Assembly: GCA_019638185.1 (NCBI GenBank)
Contig: JAHBUH010000015.1
Location: 38,978 to 102,977, forward strand
Reading direction: 5' to 3'
Length of the DNA stretch: 64,000 bases
Origin: Leadbetterella sp.
GTDB lineage: Bacteria > Bacteroidota > Bacteroidia > Cytophagales > Spirosomataceae
Shown here: positions 8,469-16,407 of the stretch, piece after piece
Layout of the letters: every line of letters begins with the position of its first letter
Position numbering within the stretch: the first letter of the stretch is position 1
Translations under genes and position numbers: made by a program
Notes under the pieces: model-generated
Databases searched by the model: none
What the model was told of the DNA's origin: nothing
The model's input: the letters and a program-made list of their open reading frames with translations, nothing else

Positions 8469-8935
8469 TCTGCCAGGATACTTTTAAGATCCGCCGGTGA
8501 GTAATTAATATTTTTGAGGGTCTTGTTATCGCCCTCGCGGTACACCAGGTACACGTCGCCGTCCTGCTTATAATAGCATTCGGTGTCCCGCTGTTCCCGG
8601 TAGTATTTTACGGTTTCTTCTGCCTCTGCCACGGTTTTGCAGGCTTTGCTCATGTTAGACCGCTGCACCTCGTCAAACAGGGCCCTGAATTTTTCGCCCA
8701 GCCCGAACTCCAGGATAGCCCCGGATAATACATACTGGATATCGCAGAGGGCGTCAGCCACTTCCGTAATATCCTGGTTCCGGATGGCCTCTTCCAGTTC
8801 CTTCAGTTCTTCAGCGATCAGCGATACCCGCAGCGCACAGCGGGCCGGGGCGGGAATGAGCGGATGAGCTTCTATAGGGTGGTGAAATGTTCTGTGAAAT
8901 TCAGCGACCTGGTTCAGGCAATCCAATGTTTCCAT
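8465..8935 (-). CDS. MazG-like nucleotide pyrophosphohydrolase
   Basis: The 156-residue all-alpha protein carries the Mg-binding pattern of the MazG/PRA-PH superfamily: EELKELEEAI (ExxxE helix) followed by EVADALCDIQYVL (ExxD helix). Such enzymes hydrolyse nucleoside triphosphates or related nucleotides to the monophosphate and pyrophosphate. The substrate cannot be told from sequence. The C-terminal tail (YYKQDGDVYLVYREGDNKTLKNINYSPADLKSIL) looks like an added small beta element. It is the first gene of the run leading to menB. Confidence 0.85.
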   Translation of the reverse strand: METLDCLNQVAEFHRTFHHPIEAHPLIPAPARCALRVSLIAEELKELEEAIRNQDITEVADALCDIQYVLSGAILEFGLGEKFRALFDEVQRSNMSKACKTVAEAEETVKYYREQRDTECYYKQDGDVYLVYREGDNKTLKNINYSPADLKSILAE

Positions 8936-8995
8936 TTATGTTTGTTAGCTTATGATTAAAAAAATGACCGTATAATAAATAATCGGTATAAGATT

Positions 8996-9027
8996 CTTGC
9001 AAAGTTCTCTCCGATTAAATACTTTTG
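8996..9027 (+). promoter_or_regulatory. Promoter of collagen-like lipoprotein gene
   Basis: CTTG at 8996-8999, 20 bases, TACTTTTG at 9020-9027. An A+T-rich leader of about 35 bases leads to the ATG at 9068. Confidence 0.5.
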
Positions 9028-9067
9028 CTTTAATTCTGGTTGTAAAATATTACTAATTTTTAAAGTT

Positions 9068-9703
9068 ATGAACAAAATTACAAAACTTTTAGCCATTGTT
9101 GCACTTGCAGCAAGTACTACTCTTTGGTCATGTAAAGGAGACACCGGTCCGGAAGGTCCTGTAGGCCCTAAAGGTGACCAAGGTACAAAAGGAGACAAAG
9201 GTGACAAAGGAGATCAAGGTGTAAAAGGAGACAAAGGTGACAAAGGAGATCAGGGTGTAATGGGTAACGCCAACGTCCAGAGACTTGCGTTTACCGTAAA
9301 AGTTAGCGATTGGAAAAACAAGGAGATCGCCGGTGCAGGTACAGGTGCTACCAGCACATGGGGTGTGGCAGAACTGAAAAATGATGCCATCACTACTGAG
9401 AAATACGCAGTAGTTTTCCTTAAAACCAATGACGGTTATCTTCAGGCTCTTCCTACCACTTACAGCATTGGTATGAGCGGTGCGTATGAGCGTCTGAACT
9501 ACGGTTATAAAACAGGATCCATCGAAGTACAGTATCGTCTTGATACCCAGTTATTCGGAGGAAATAAACCTGAACTTGCTCCTAACAAAGACCTGAACTT
9601 CGAAGTAGTCCTGACTACCAAGACCATCGGTGCTGCCCTGGAGAAAAGCGGTGTAGATCTGAAGAACTACAATGCTGTAGTAGATTTCCTGTCAGCTCAG
9701 TAA
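9068..9703 (+). CDS. Collagen-like (Gly-X-Y) lipoprotein
   Basis: This is a 211-residue lipoprotein. The signal peptide ends in the lipobox TLWSC, with Cys22 the predicted lipidated residue. Immediately after come about 15 Gly-X-Y triplets (GDT, GPE, GPV, GPK, GDQ and so on), rich in GDK and GDQ, which could form a short triple helix held at the membrane. The C-terminal 140 residues form a predicted beta-rich globular domain containing YAVVFLKTNDGYLQALPTTY. A similar domain occurs in the lipoprotein at 50501-51004, so the two are paralogues. The repeat DNA contains an almost perfect 36-base tandem duplication. Function is unknown. Confidence 0.85.
   Translation: MNKITKLLAIVALAASTTLWSCKGDTGPEGPVGPKGDQGTKGDKGDKGDQGVKGDKGDKGDQGVMGNANVQRLAFTVKVSDWKNKEIAGAGTGATSTWGVAELKNDAITTEKYAVVFLKTNDGYLQALPTTYSIGMSGAYERLNYGYKTGSIEVQYRLDTQLFGGNKPELAPNKDLNFEVVLTTKTIGAALEKSGVDLKNYNAVVDFLSAQ
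9187..9258 (+). repeat. 36-base tandem repeat in the Gly-X-Y region
   Basis: The units 9187-9222 and 9223-9258 are nearly identical (the first 30 bases match exactly). Each encodes four Gly-X-Y triplets of the GVKGDKGDKGDQ type. Such repeats can change copy number by slippage. Confidence 0.85.
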
Positions 9704-9720
9704 TCGAATAAACTTTTTTG

Positions 9721-9755
9721 AAGCGCCCTGTTCAAATGAGCAGGGCGTTTTTGTT
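9721..9755 (+). terminator. Terminator after the collagen-like gene
   Basis: CGCCCTG (9724-9730) pairs with CAGGGCG (9741-9747), extended by AA/TT pairs and followed by TTTTTG. Confidence 0.85.
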
Positions 9756-9776
9756 ATTTATTGAAAAAAGAGAAAC

Positions 9777-10484
9777 ATGTCTATAGAGGTAAGCGGCTTG
9801 AAGAAAGTGTACGGCACCCAGGTAGCCGTAAACGGGATCACTTTTTCAGTGAATACCGGGGAGATCGTGGGGTTTTTAGGGCCTAACGGCGCCGGGAAAT
9901 CCACCACCATGAAGATCATCACCGGCTTTATCTGCGCCACGGAAGGCAGCGTACGTATCTACGGCCAGCCCTTTGGCCCGGACTCCGTGGCCTTGAAATC
10001 GCATATCGGCTACCTTCCGGAAAATAACCCGCTCTACCCTGACATGTATGTGAGTGAGTACCTGCACTTTGCCGGAAGCCTGAGCCGGCTCCGGGGGGAA
10101 TCCCTGAAAAACCGGGTAAAAGAAGTAATTGAGCAGGTAGGCCTTTCCCCCGAAAAGCACAAAAAGATAGAGCAGCTTTCCAAAGGCTACCGTCAGCGGG
10201 TGGGACTGGCCCAGGCGCTGATCCATGACCCGGATATCCTGATCCTGGATGAGCCCACCACCGGCCTGGATCCTAACCAGCTCACCGAAATACGGGCGCT
10301 GATTAAGGAGATCGCAAAGAATAAGACCATTATTCTGAGCACCCATATCATGCAGGAGGCCGAGGCCCTGTGCCACCGCGCCATCATCATTAAAAAGGGA
10401 AACCTGGTGGCTGATGCCCCCATGGACGAACTAAAATCCCGGAATCAGAGTTTAGAAAAGACATTCAGAGCGTTAACGCAATAA
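9777..10484 (+). CDS. gldA: Gliding-motility ABC transporter ATP-binding protein GldA
   Basis: This is a 235-residue cytoplasmic ABC ATPase. Walker A is GPNGAGKS (35-42), the signature is LSKGYRQ (134-140) and Walker B is ILILDEP (154-160). The GldA-like features are the start MSIEVSGLKKVYGTQVAVNGI, the long GYLPENNPLYPDMYVSEYL segment and the end KTFRALTQ. It is expected to pair with GldF and GldG. gldG is elsewhere in the window and no gldF is seen. A generic ABC-2 exporter ATPase is the alternative. The RRM gene starts five bases after it. Confidence 0.85.
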   Translation: MSIEVSGLKKVYGTQVAVNGITFSVNTGEIVGFLGPNGAGKSTTMKIITGFICATEGSVRIYGQPFGPDSVALKSHIGYLPENNPLYPDMYVSEYLHFAGSLSRLRGESLKNRVKEVIEQVGLSPEKHKKIEQLSKGYRQRVGLAQALIHDPDILILDEPTTGLDPNQLTEIRALIKEIAKNKTIILSTHIMQEAEALCHRAIIIKKGNLVADAPMDELKSRNQSLEKTFRALTQ

Positions 10485-10488
10485 GCCC

Positions 10489-10809
10489 ATGGACATCTTT
10501 GTAGGAAGCATTCCTTTTAAATTTAAGGAAAAAGACCTGGAAGCCCTCTTTACTCCTTTCGGAGAAGTGGTTTCCGTAAAAATTATTATCGACAAGGCCA
10601 CCCGCCAGAACAAAGGCTTCGGGTTTGTGGAAATGAAGGAAAGAAAAGACGGCCTCAGTGCCATTCAGGCGCTGAACGGTTCGGATCAGCTGGGCCGGGC
10701 CATCGTGGTATCGGAAGCCAAAAAAGACAAAGAAGGTGAGCCCGCGTTTAAAAAGCCGCGCCAATGGAACAAAGGCAAAAAGAAAAATAACGTGATCACC
10801 TGGGGATGA
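10489..10809 (+). CDS. RRM-domain RNA-binding protein
   Basis: This 106-residue protein is one RNA recognition motif plus a basic tail. RNP2 is IFVGSIPF at residues 2-9 and RNP1 is KGFGFVEM near residue 44, both with the aromatic residues that stack on RNA. The tail (KKPRQWNKGKKKNN) is strongly positive. Similar small RRM proteins in Bacteroidota and cyanobacteria bind single-stranded RNA. The stop overlaps the start of the DEAD-box helicase by 4 bases (ATGA), so the two are probably made together and may work together in RNA remodelling. Confidence 0.92.
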   Translation: MDIFVGSIPFKFKEKDLEALFTPFGEVVSVKIIIDKATRQNKGFGFVEMKERKDGLSAIQALNGSDQLGRAIVVSEAKKDKEGEPAFKKPRQWNKGKKKNNVITWG

Positions 10810-12032
10810 AGTTTGAGCAATACCGCATACTCCCCGAGATCAAAAGGGCCATAGCCGAACAGGGCTTTAAGAAACCCACCGATATCCAGTACAAGGTGCT
10901 CCCTAAGGTACTGGCCGGTGAGGATATCCTGGGCATTGCCCAGACCGGCACGGGAAAAACGGCGGCGTTTGTTATCCCCATCCTGCACCTGCTGGCCTCC
11001 GAAAAAAAATTCAAAACCCTGCGCTGCCTGGTGATGGTGCCTACGCATGAGCTGGCCCAGCAGATCGCAGACGTATTTAAAAACCTGGGTAAGCACACCC
11101 GGCTGAAGATCCTGGCACTCTTCGGGAGCACGGAGCAGGACCCGCAGATCCGCGCCCTGCAGCAGGGGGTGGATGTACTGGTCACCACACCCGGCCGGAT
11201 GTTTGACCTGCACGCACAGGGCTATATCCGTTTTGACACCGTTAAATTCCTGGTGCTGGATGAAGCAGACCGCATGCTGGACCTGGGATTTTACAAAGAC
11301 ATAGAAGATGTCAAAAAACTACTCCCCCGCCGGCATCAGACCCTGTTTTTCTCGGCTACCATAGACGACAAGATCAAAAAGCTGGCCTATTCTACGGTCA
11401 CCAATGCCATCCGCATCCAGATCTCGCCGGATGACCCCGTTTCCAAAAACATTGACCACTCGGTGGTGATGGTGGAAATGGATGACAAACGCTTCTTCCT
11501 GGAGCGGATGATCCTGGAAAATCCGGGGCAGAAGATCGTGGTATTTGTACGGACCAAAGTACGGGCCGAGCGGGTAGCGGCGGCCATGGGCCGGGTGAGT
11601 GTGGAGACCGTCACCCTGCACAGCGGGAAAACCCACCTGGAAAGAAAAACGGCCCTGAGCGCCTTTAAAGCCGGCAAAGTTAGCGTGCTGATCGCCACGG
11701 ATGTCAGCGCCCGGGGCGTGGATATCCCGGAGGTAGAATACGTGATTAACTATGACCTCCCCGAAGTAGCGGAAAACTATGTGCACCGTATCGGCCGTAC
11801 GGGCCGTGGAACCCACAAGGGCAAGGCCGTATCTTTCTGCAGCAAGGAGGAACTCCCGCTGCTGGAGGATATCGAAAACTACCTGGGCTATTCTCTGGCT
11901 TCGCAGACGCTGTCAGATATGGAATACCAGGAGACGCTGATGTTCTCCAATGAAGAGTCCAGAACGTTCAAAGACGTGATGAAAGAAATTGCTGATTTTG
12001 AGGCTGGTACAAAAAAACGCAAAAAAAAGTAG
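10806..12032 (+). CDS. DEAD-box ATP-dependent RNA helicase
   Basis: This is a 408-residue two-domain helicase. It shows the Q motif (PTDIQ), motif I AQTGTGKT (45-52), PTHELA, TPGR, motif II DEAD (152-155), SAT (183-185), and ARGVD and HRIGRTGR (327-334) in the second domain. The C-terminal extension is short and ends in a lysine tail (KKRKKK), as in RhlE-type enzymes. It would unwind short RNA duplexes in ribosome assembly or mRNA decay. It is translationally coupled to the upstream RRM gene. Confidence 0.96.
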   Translation: MKFEQYRILPEIKRAIAEQGFKKPTDIQYKVLPKVLAGEDILGIAQTGTGKTAAFVIPILHLLASEKKFKTLRCLVMVPTHELAQQIADVFKNLGKHTRLKILALFGSTEQDPQIRALQQGVDVLVTTPGRMFDLHAQGYIRFDTVKFLVLDEADRMLDLGFYKDIEDVKKLLPRRHQTLFFSATIDDKIKKLAYSTVTNAIRIQISPDDPVSKNIDHSVVMVEMDDKRFFLERMILENPGQKIVVFVRTKVRAERVAAAMGRVSVETVTLHSGKTHLERKTALSAFKAGKVSVLIATDVSARGVDIPEVEYVINYDLPEVAENYVHRIGRTGRGTHKGKAVSFCSKEELPLLEDIENYLGYSLASQTLSDMEYQETLMFSNEESRTFKDVMKEIADFEAGTKKRKKK

Positions 12033-12041
12033 TCCAAAAGC

Positions 12042-12072
12042 TTGTTTAAGAGAGAAAAGGCCTGCATTTTTG
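12042..12072 (+). promoter_or_regulatory. Probable promoter of tRNA-Val genes
   Basis: TTG at 12042-12044, 20 bases, then CATTTTTG at 12065-12072 (one mismatch to TAnnTTTG), 13 bases before the tRNA. Confidence 0.4.
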
Positions 12073-12085
12073 CAAACCTTTTCAA

Positions 12086-12160
12086 GGGAGCATAGCTCAG
12101 CTGGTTCAGAGCATCTGCCTTACAAGCAGAGGGTCAGGGGTTCGAATCCCTTTGCTCCCA
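12086..12160 (+). tRNA. tRNA-Val (TAC), copy 1
   Basis: The acceptor stem GGGAGCA pairs with TGCTCCC, with discriminator A. The anticodon stem TCTGC/GCAGA closes the loop CTTACAA, anticodon TAC at 12121-12123. The T arm contains GGTTCGAATCC. CCA is not encoded. The sequence is identical to copy 2. Confidence 0.97.
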
Positions 12161-12211
12161 CAAGAAAAAAATCGCCCGCGGGGCATACGCCGTCAGGGCG
12201 TTTCCGGAAAA

Positions 12212-12286
12212 GGGAGCATAGCTCAGCTGGTTCAGAGCATCTGCCTTACAAGCAGAGGGTCAGGGGTTCGAATCCCTTTGCTCCCA
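12212..12286 (+). tRNA. tRNA-Val (TAC), copy 2
   Basis: This is a 75-base copy identical to 12086-12160 and offset by 126 bases. Only the tRNA is duplicated; the 51-base spacer does not resemble the sequence around copy 1. In this copy the genome happens to read CCA after the discriminator base. Confidence 0.97.
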
Positions 12287-12291
12287 CCATT

Positions 12292-12332
12292 AAAGCCCAA
12301 AAAATCATTCCTGATTCTTTGGGCTTTTTTTA
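12292..12332 (+). terminator. Terminator after the tRNA-Val pair
   Basis: AAAGCCCAAA (12292-12301) pairs with TTTGGGCTTT (12318-12327) and is followed by a T run. Confidence 0.85.
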
Positions 12333-12360
12333 GCTCCATAAACCTTCGTGCCGTAGTGAA

Positions 12361-14265
12361 ATGATCAAAAATCCTTACCGATATTCCCCCTGGCTTACCG
12401 TGGTTCTGCGGATCAGCCTGGTACTGCTGCTGTTTTCAGTATCCCGTGTATTTTTTTATATTCAGAACCGGGATATCTTCGGGCCTTTGAGTGCCACGGA
12501 ATGGTTCTGGGTGCTGGTGGGCGGCCTGCGGTTTGATGTGGTAGCCGTTTTGTACATAAACCTACTGTATATTCTTTTTACCCTGCTGCCTCCCGGCCGC
12601 CATGCCGGGGCTACCCGGGTATTTGATGTACTTTTTGTGGTGACCAATGCCATCGGGCTGCTGCTGAACTGCATTGACTCGGCCTACTATGCCTTTAACC
12701 TGAAAAGGATTGCATGGGGCTCCCTGGGGGAACTGAAAGGCTTTAACAATGCCACGGAGCTGCTGTCCAGCTTCCTGGTGCGTTACTGGTATGTGTGGGC
12801 TGCCTGGCTGCTGTTCATCGGTGCCCTGGTGCTGATAGTCCGCTACGTTCGTTCTACCCGCCAGAAATACAATGCCCATACCTATGTGGATGTTTTCCTG
12901 CTCACGTTTATCCTCTGCATGTTCGGTTTCCGGGGAAATCTCCGCTACTCCACCCGGCCGCTGGGCCTGAATGATGCGGGTAAATACGTGCGGTCGCCGC
13001 AGAACGTGGCCCTGGTCTTCAGCACGCCTTTCAGCATCTTCCGCACCATAGGAGAGGCCCGCCTGGAAAAATATAGCTACTTCTCTGATGAAAAAGAGCT
13101 GGAAGCGCTTTATAACCCTGTTCAGCAGTCAGAAGGGGAAGGCCCCTTCCGGAAGATGAACGTGGTGGTGCTGGTGCTGGAAAGCTTCAGCGAAGAGGCG
13201 TCTTCCGTTTCCAATACCAATACCACCACTAACCGTTTCATGCCGTTTGTGGACTCCCTTCGGAAGAAATCATTCTATACCGAATACAGTTTTGCAAACG
13301 GAAAGAAGTCCATTGAGGCCCTGCCATCTATCTGGGGCAGCATTCCCAGCTACACGCAGCCTTATGTTCTCTCTGAATATTCTTCGAATAAGATCTATAG
13401 CCTGCCCCTCATTTTACGGGACAAAGGCTACCATACCTCCTTCTTTCACGGTGCACCTAACGGCTCCATGGGCTTTCAGTCTTTTGCTAACCTGATGGGC
13501 ATAGATCACTATTACGGGAAGGACGAATTCGGCGATAACAGCCAGTTTGACGGCATCTGGGGCATCTGGGACCAGCCTTTCCTGGCCTATTACAGCAAGA
13601 CCCTGAAGACTTTTCCCCAGCCTTTCTTCAGCACCATTTTCACGGTGAGCTCACACGATCCCTTTAAAGTGCCCAAAGAAGTGGAAAATAAGTACCCTTC
13701 CGGCCCTCACCCCATCTTCAAGGCCTTTTCCTACACTGATGACGGCCTGAGGAAGTTTTTTGAAAGCATTAAACATGAACCCTGGTTTCAGAACACTATT
13801 TTTGTGATCTCCGCGGATCATACCTCGCCGAAATGCGACCTGCCCGAATTCCGGAACAGCGTAGGGGTGTTCCGCATACCGGTCTTTTTCTATGTTCCGG
13901 GTATGGACCTGGCCGGGAAATCAGACCGTGTTTTCCAGCAGACCGACATCATGCCTACCGTGCTGCAGATCATGCAGTACGACCAGCCCTATGTCTCTTT
14001 CGGGAAAAACCTGCTTTCCCCCAAAACCAAAGACTTTGCGGTCAATAAATACGAAAACTATCAGTACATTTACGGGGATTTCCTGCTTAAACTGGATGCC
14101 GGAAATAAAGGGGTAGGGCTTTATCGTTATAAAACCGACAAGCTGCTGGAAAAAAACCTGCTGGAAACGGAGCCGGACACGGCGCAGCTGCTGGAAAGAA
14201 ACTTTAAAGCCTATATCCAGCAGTTTCAGAACCGGATGATCGATGACCGGTTTACGGTGAAATAA
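12361..14265 (+). CDS. LTA-synthase-like sulfatase-family membrane enzyme
   Basis: This is a 634-residue protein with about five N-terminal membrane helices (to about residue 190) and a large extracytoplasmic alkaline-phosphatase/sulfatase domain from about 265. VVVLVLESFSEEASS carries the metal-binding Glu (E274). NGKKSIEALPSIWGS places the likely nucleophile at S317, where Gram-positive LtaS uses Thr. The metal-binding ISADHTSP lies in the C-terminal half. In Bacteroidota this family is annotated as an LtaS-like phosphoglycerol or phosphoethanolamine transferase. The acceptor is unknown, since these bacteria lack classical lipoteichoic acid. era starts nine bases after it. Confidence 0.9.
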   Translation: MIKNPYRYSPWLTVVLRISLVLLLFSVSRVFFYIQNRDIFGPLSATEWFWVLVGGLRFDVVAVLYINLLYILFTLLPPGRHAGATRVFDVLFVVTNAIGLLLNCIDSAYYAFNLKRIAWGSLGELKGFNNATELLSSFLVRYWYVWAAWLLFIGALVLIVRYVRSTRQKYNAHTYVDVFLLTFILCMFGFRGNLRYSTRPLGLNDAGKYVRSPQNVALVFSTPFSIFRTIGEARLEKYSYFSDEKELEALYNPVQQSEGEGPFRKMNVVVLVLESFSEEASSVSNTNTTTNRFMPFVDSLRKKSFYTEYSFANGKKSIEALPSIWGSIPSYTQPYVLSEYSSNKIYSLPLILRDKGYHTSFFHGAPNGSMGFQSFANLMGIDHYYGKDEFGDNSQFDGIWGIWDQPFLAYYSKTLKTFPQPFFSTIFTVSSHDPFKVPKEVENKYPSGPHPIFKAFSYTDDGLRKFFESIKHEPWFQNTIFVISADHTSPKCDLPEFRNSVGVFRIPVFFYVPGMDLAGKSDRVFQQTDIMPTVLQIMQYDQPYVSFGKNLLSPKTKDFAVNKYENYQYIYGDFLLKLDAGNKGVGLYRYKTDKLLEKNLLETEPDTAQLLERNFKAYIQQFQNRMIDDRFTVK

Positions 14266-14274
14266 ACAAATCCT

Positions 14275-15162
14275 ATGAAAGAACACAGAGCCGGTTTTAT
14301 AAGTATTGTAGGGAAGCCTAACGTGGGGAAATCCACGCTGATGAATCAGCTGGTAGGCGAAAAACTTTCCATCATCACTTCCAAGGCCCAGACCACCCGC
14401 CACCGCATCATGGGGATCGTGAACGGGGAAACACCGGATTTTGACTTCCAGCTGGTTTACAGCGATACCCCCGGCATCATCAAGCCCGTCTATGAGCTGC
14501 ATAAGTCCATGATGGAGTTTGTGCACGGCTCCATTGAAGACGGTGACGTGATCCTGTTTGTGACCGACATTTACGAAAAATACGACGAGGAGGATGTGAT
14601 AGAGCGACTGAAAAAAACGGAGTGCCCCATCCTGCTGATCATCAATAAAACAGACCTGGCCACCGAAGAAGACATCCAGGAGAAGGTGGCCCACTGGAAG
14701 GGAGTATTCCAGCCGGCGGAGATCCTGACCCTCTCCGCCCTGAACGGAGACGGCGTAAGCCACCTCATGGACAGGATCCTCACTTACCTCCCGGCTCACC
14801 CGCCCTATTTTCCGAAAGATGAGCTGACAGATAAGCCCGAGCGCTTTTTTGCGGCCGAGATAGTCCGGGAAAAAATATTTCTCAATTACAAGAAGGAAGT
14901 GCCTTACAGCTGCGAAGTGGTCATCACCGCCTTTAAGGAATCCGATGACCTCATCCGCGTTTCCAGCGAGATCTACGTGGAGAGATCCACCCAGCGCGCC
15001 ATCCTGCTGGGTCATAAGGGAGAGCGTATCAAGAAAGTGGGCATTGAGGCCCGGGAGGAAATGGAAAAATTCTTTGGAAAAAAAGTGTTCCTGGAGCAGT
15101 ACATCAAAGTAGAGCCCGACTGGCGGCAGAAGAAAGCCAAGTTGCTTGGGTTTGGTTATTAA
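14275..15162 (+). CDS. era: GTPase Era
   Basis: This 295-residue ribosome-assembly GTPase acts in 30S maturation at the 3' end of 16S rRNA. The G motifs are GKPNVGKS (13-20), the switch I segment TTRHRIMG (40-47), DTPG (64-67) and NKTD (124-127). The C-terminal KH RNA-binding domain contains ILLGHKGERIKKVGIEAREEME and ends in VEPDWRQKKAKLLGFGY, the usual Era ending. Length and motifs are complete. Confidence 0.97.
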   Translation: MKEHRAGFISIVGKPNVGKSTLMNQLVGEKLSIITSKAQTTRHRIMGIVNGETPDFDFQLVYSDTPGIIKPVYELHKSMMEFVHGSIEDGDVILFVTDIYEKYDEEDVIERLKKTECPILLIINKTDLATEEDIQEKVAHWKGVFQPAEILTLSALNGDGVSHLMDRILTYLPAHPPYFPKDELTDKPERFFAAEIVREKIFLNYKKEVPYSCEVVITAFKESDDLIRVSSEIYVERSTQRAILLGHKGERIKKVGIEAREEMEKFFGKKVFLEQYIKVEPDWRQKKAKLLGFGY

Positions 15163-15172
15163 ATCAAAAAAT

Positions 15173-15766
15173 ATGGACTTTGAATTTTGGAAAGACTATA
15201 TTTTAGAGAATGACCTGGTTCAGCTCATTCCATTGGAAGAAAAGCACCGGGAAGACCTGCTGCCGTTTTCTCTGCACGAACCCGAGCTCTGGAAGTATTC
15301 GCTGTTAGGGGCTGAAGGAGAAGAAAATCTCAAAAAGTATATTGATTTTGCCATTACATCCCGTAACCATGGTACGGCCTACCCTTTTGTAGTATGGGAT
15401 AAGAAAACCGGTCGTTTTGCCGGTTCCACCCGGTTTTATGACATTTCGCTTTCTCAGAAAACCCTTTCTATCGGCTTTACCTGGTACGGGAAAGATTTTC
15501 AGGGGACGGGCCTGAATAAAGCCTGCAAATACCTTTTACTGGAATTTGCCTTTGAAAAAATGGGGATGGAACGGGTAGAATTTCGTGCCGATGCCAGGAA
15601 CCTGCGAAGTTTAGCGGCCATGAAAAGCATAGGGTGCACGATGGAGGGCACGTTAAGAAGTAATGGCATAGGAAATGACGGGGGCAGGCGGGATTCTGCG
15701 GTGTTGAGTATTTTAAAAAGAGAATGGGAGGGCAAAATAAAAACCGGATTGGCGCTTAAATTTTAA
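15173..15766 (+). CDS. GNAT-family N-acetyltransferase
   Basis: This 197-residue acetyltransferase is of the RimJ/RimL-like type: ENDLVQLIPLEEKHREDLLP at the start, GFTWYGKDFQGTGLNKACKYLLLEFAFE covering the acetyl-CoA-binding motif A, and RNLRSLAAMKSIGCTMEGTLR towards the end. The substrate is unknown; relatives acetylate ribosomal-protein N termini or small molecules. The ATG at 15173 is chosen because the in-frame extension to 15146 would run into era. Confidence 0.85.
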   Translation: MDFEFWKDYILENDLVQLIPLEEKHREDLLPFSLHEPELWKYSLLGAEGEENLKKYIDFAITSRNHGTAYPFVVWDKKTGRFAGSTRFYDISLSQKTLSIGFTWYGKDFQGTGLNKACKYLLLEFAFEKMGMERVEFRADARNLRSLAAMKSIGCTMEGTLRSNGIGNDGGRRDSAVLSILKREWEGKIKTGLALKF

Positions 15767-15815
15767 GAAGATTCGTATTTTTGATGAGTTTTGACGCCAT
15801 AAATATAGATTGAAT

Positions 15816-16325
15816 ATGAACCTGCATTTAGGAAGTACCAAAGAAGAGGTTTTCAGCGAAGTGGAATCTTTCCTGGAACAAGAAAAATTGCGTATTGTCA
15901 ATAAGGATATGTCGCGGCCCTGGGGCGGCTTTTTCGTACTGGATGAAAGCCAGGCGCCTGAATTTGTCGCCAAATTTTTCTCTCACCTCTCCATGGATAA
16001 TTTTGCCGGTTTTGAGAAACTGAGTCCGAAAATCCTGATTGTGGCGCCCGACAAACGGCTCTCCTGGCAATATCACCACCGCCGGGCTGAAATCTGGAAG
16101 CTGATCCACGGTGTGGCGGGAGTAGTGATCTCTGACACCGATGAGGAAACACCCGCCATTCCCCTGAGTGTAGGGCAGGTGATTAACCTCAAATGCGGCG
16201 AAAGACACCGGCTGCTGGGTACGAACGGCTGGGGCATCGTAGCCGAGATCTGGCAGCATACCGATAAAAATAACCCTTCCGACGAAGACGATATCGTGCG
16301 GGTGCAGGATGATTTCGGACGCTGA
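15816..16325 (+). CDS. Cupin protein, type II phosphomannose isomerase-like
   Basis: This 169-residue protein has a single cupin domain. The metal site is suggested by SWQYHHRRAEIWKLIHGVAGVVIS (HH, E) and KCGERHRLLG, in the arrangement of the isomerase domain of bifunctional mannose-6-phosphate isomerase/GDP-mannose pyrophosphorylases. SRPWGGFFVL near residue 33 is also typical of that group. It is shorter than a full enzyme, so activity is uncertain. ATG 15816 replaces a TTG two codons upstream. It converges with the permease gene at a strong terminator. Confidence 0.8.
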   Translation: MNLHLGSTKEEVFSEVESFLEQEKLRIVNKDMSRPWGGFFVLDESQAPEFVAKFFSHLSMDNFAGFEKLSPKILIVAPDKRLSWQYHHRRAEIWKLIHGVAGVVISDTDEETPAIPLSVGQVINLKCGERHRLLGTNGWGIVAEIWQHTDKNNPSDEDDIVRVQDDFGR

Positions 16326-16344
16326 GCGCCTCTGACTGCACAAA

Positions 16345-16384
16345 AAAGGGCGCGGGATGTGATCACCCGCGCCCTTTACTTTTA
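16345..16384. terminator. Bidirectional terminator
   Basis: A perfect 12-bp stem, AAAGGGCGCGGG (16345-16356) with CCCGCGCCCTTT (16366-16377), has a 9-base loop and A/T tracts on both sides. It separates the convergent cupin and permease genes. Confidence 0.92.
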
Positions 16385-16407
16385 TATAAACTTCTTATTA
16401 TCCGGTT

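Noticed and set aside
9187-9258. Possible CRISPR-like direct repeat
   Set aside because: Only two adjacent 36-base units, in frame and encoding Gly-X-Y; no spacers or cas genes.
13921-15015. Long minus-strand reading frame across the sulfatase and era genes
   Set aside because: It has no recognisable domain, is rich in residues typical of antisense translation, and lies opposite two certain genes.
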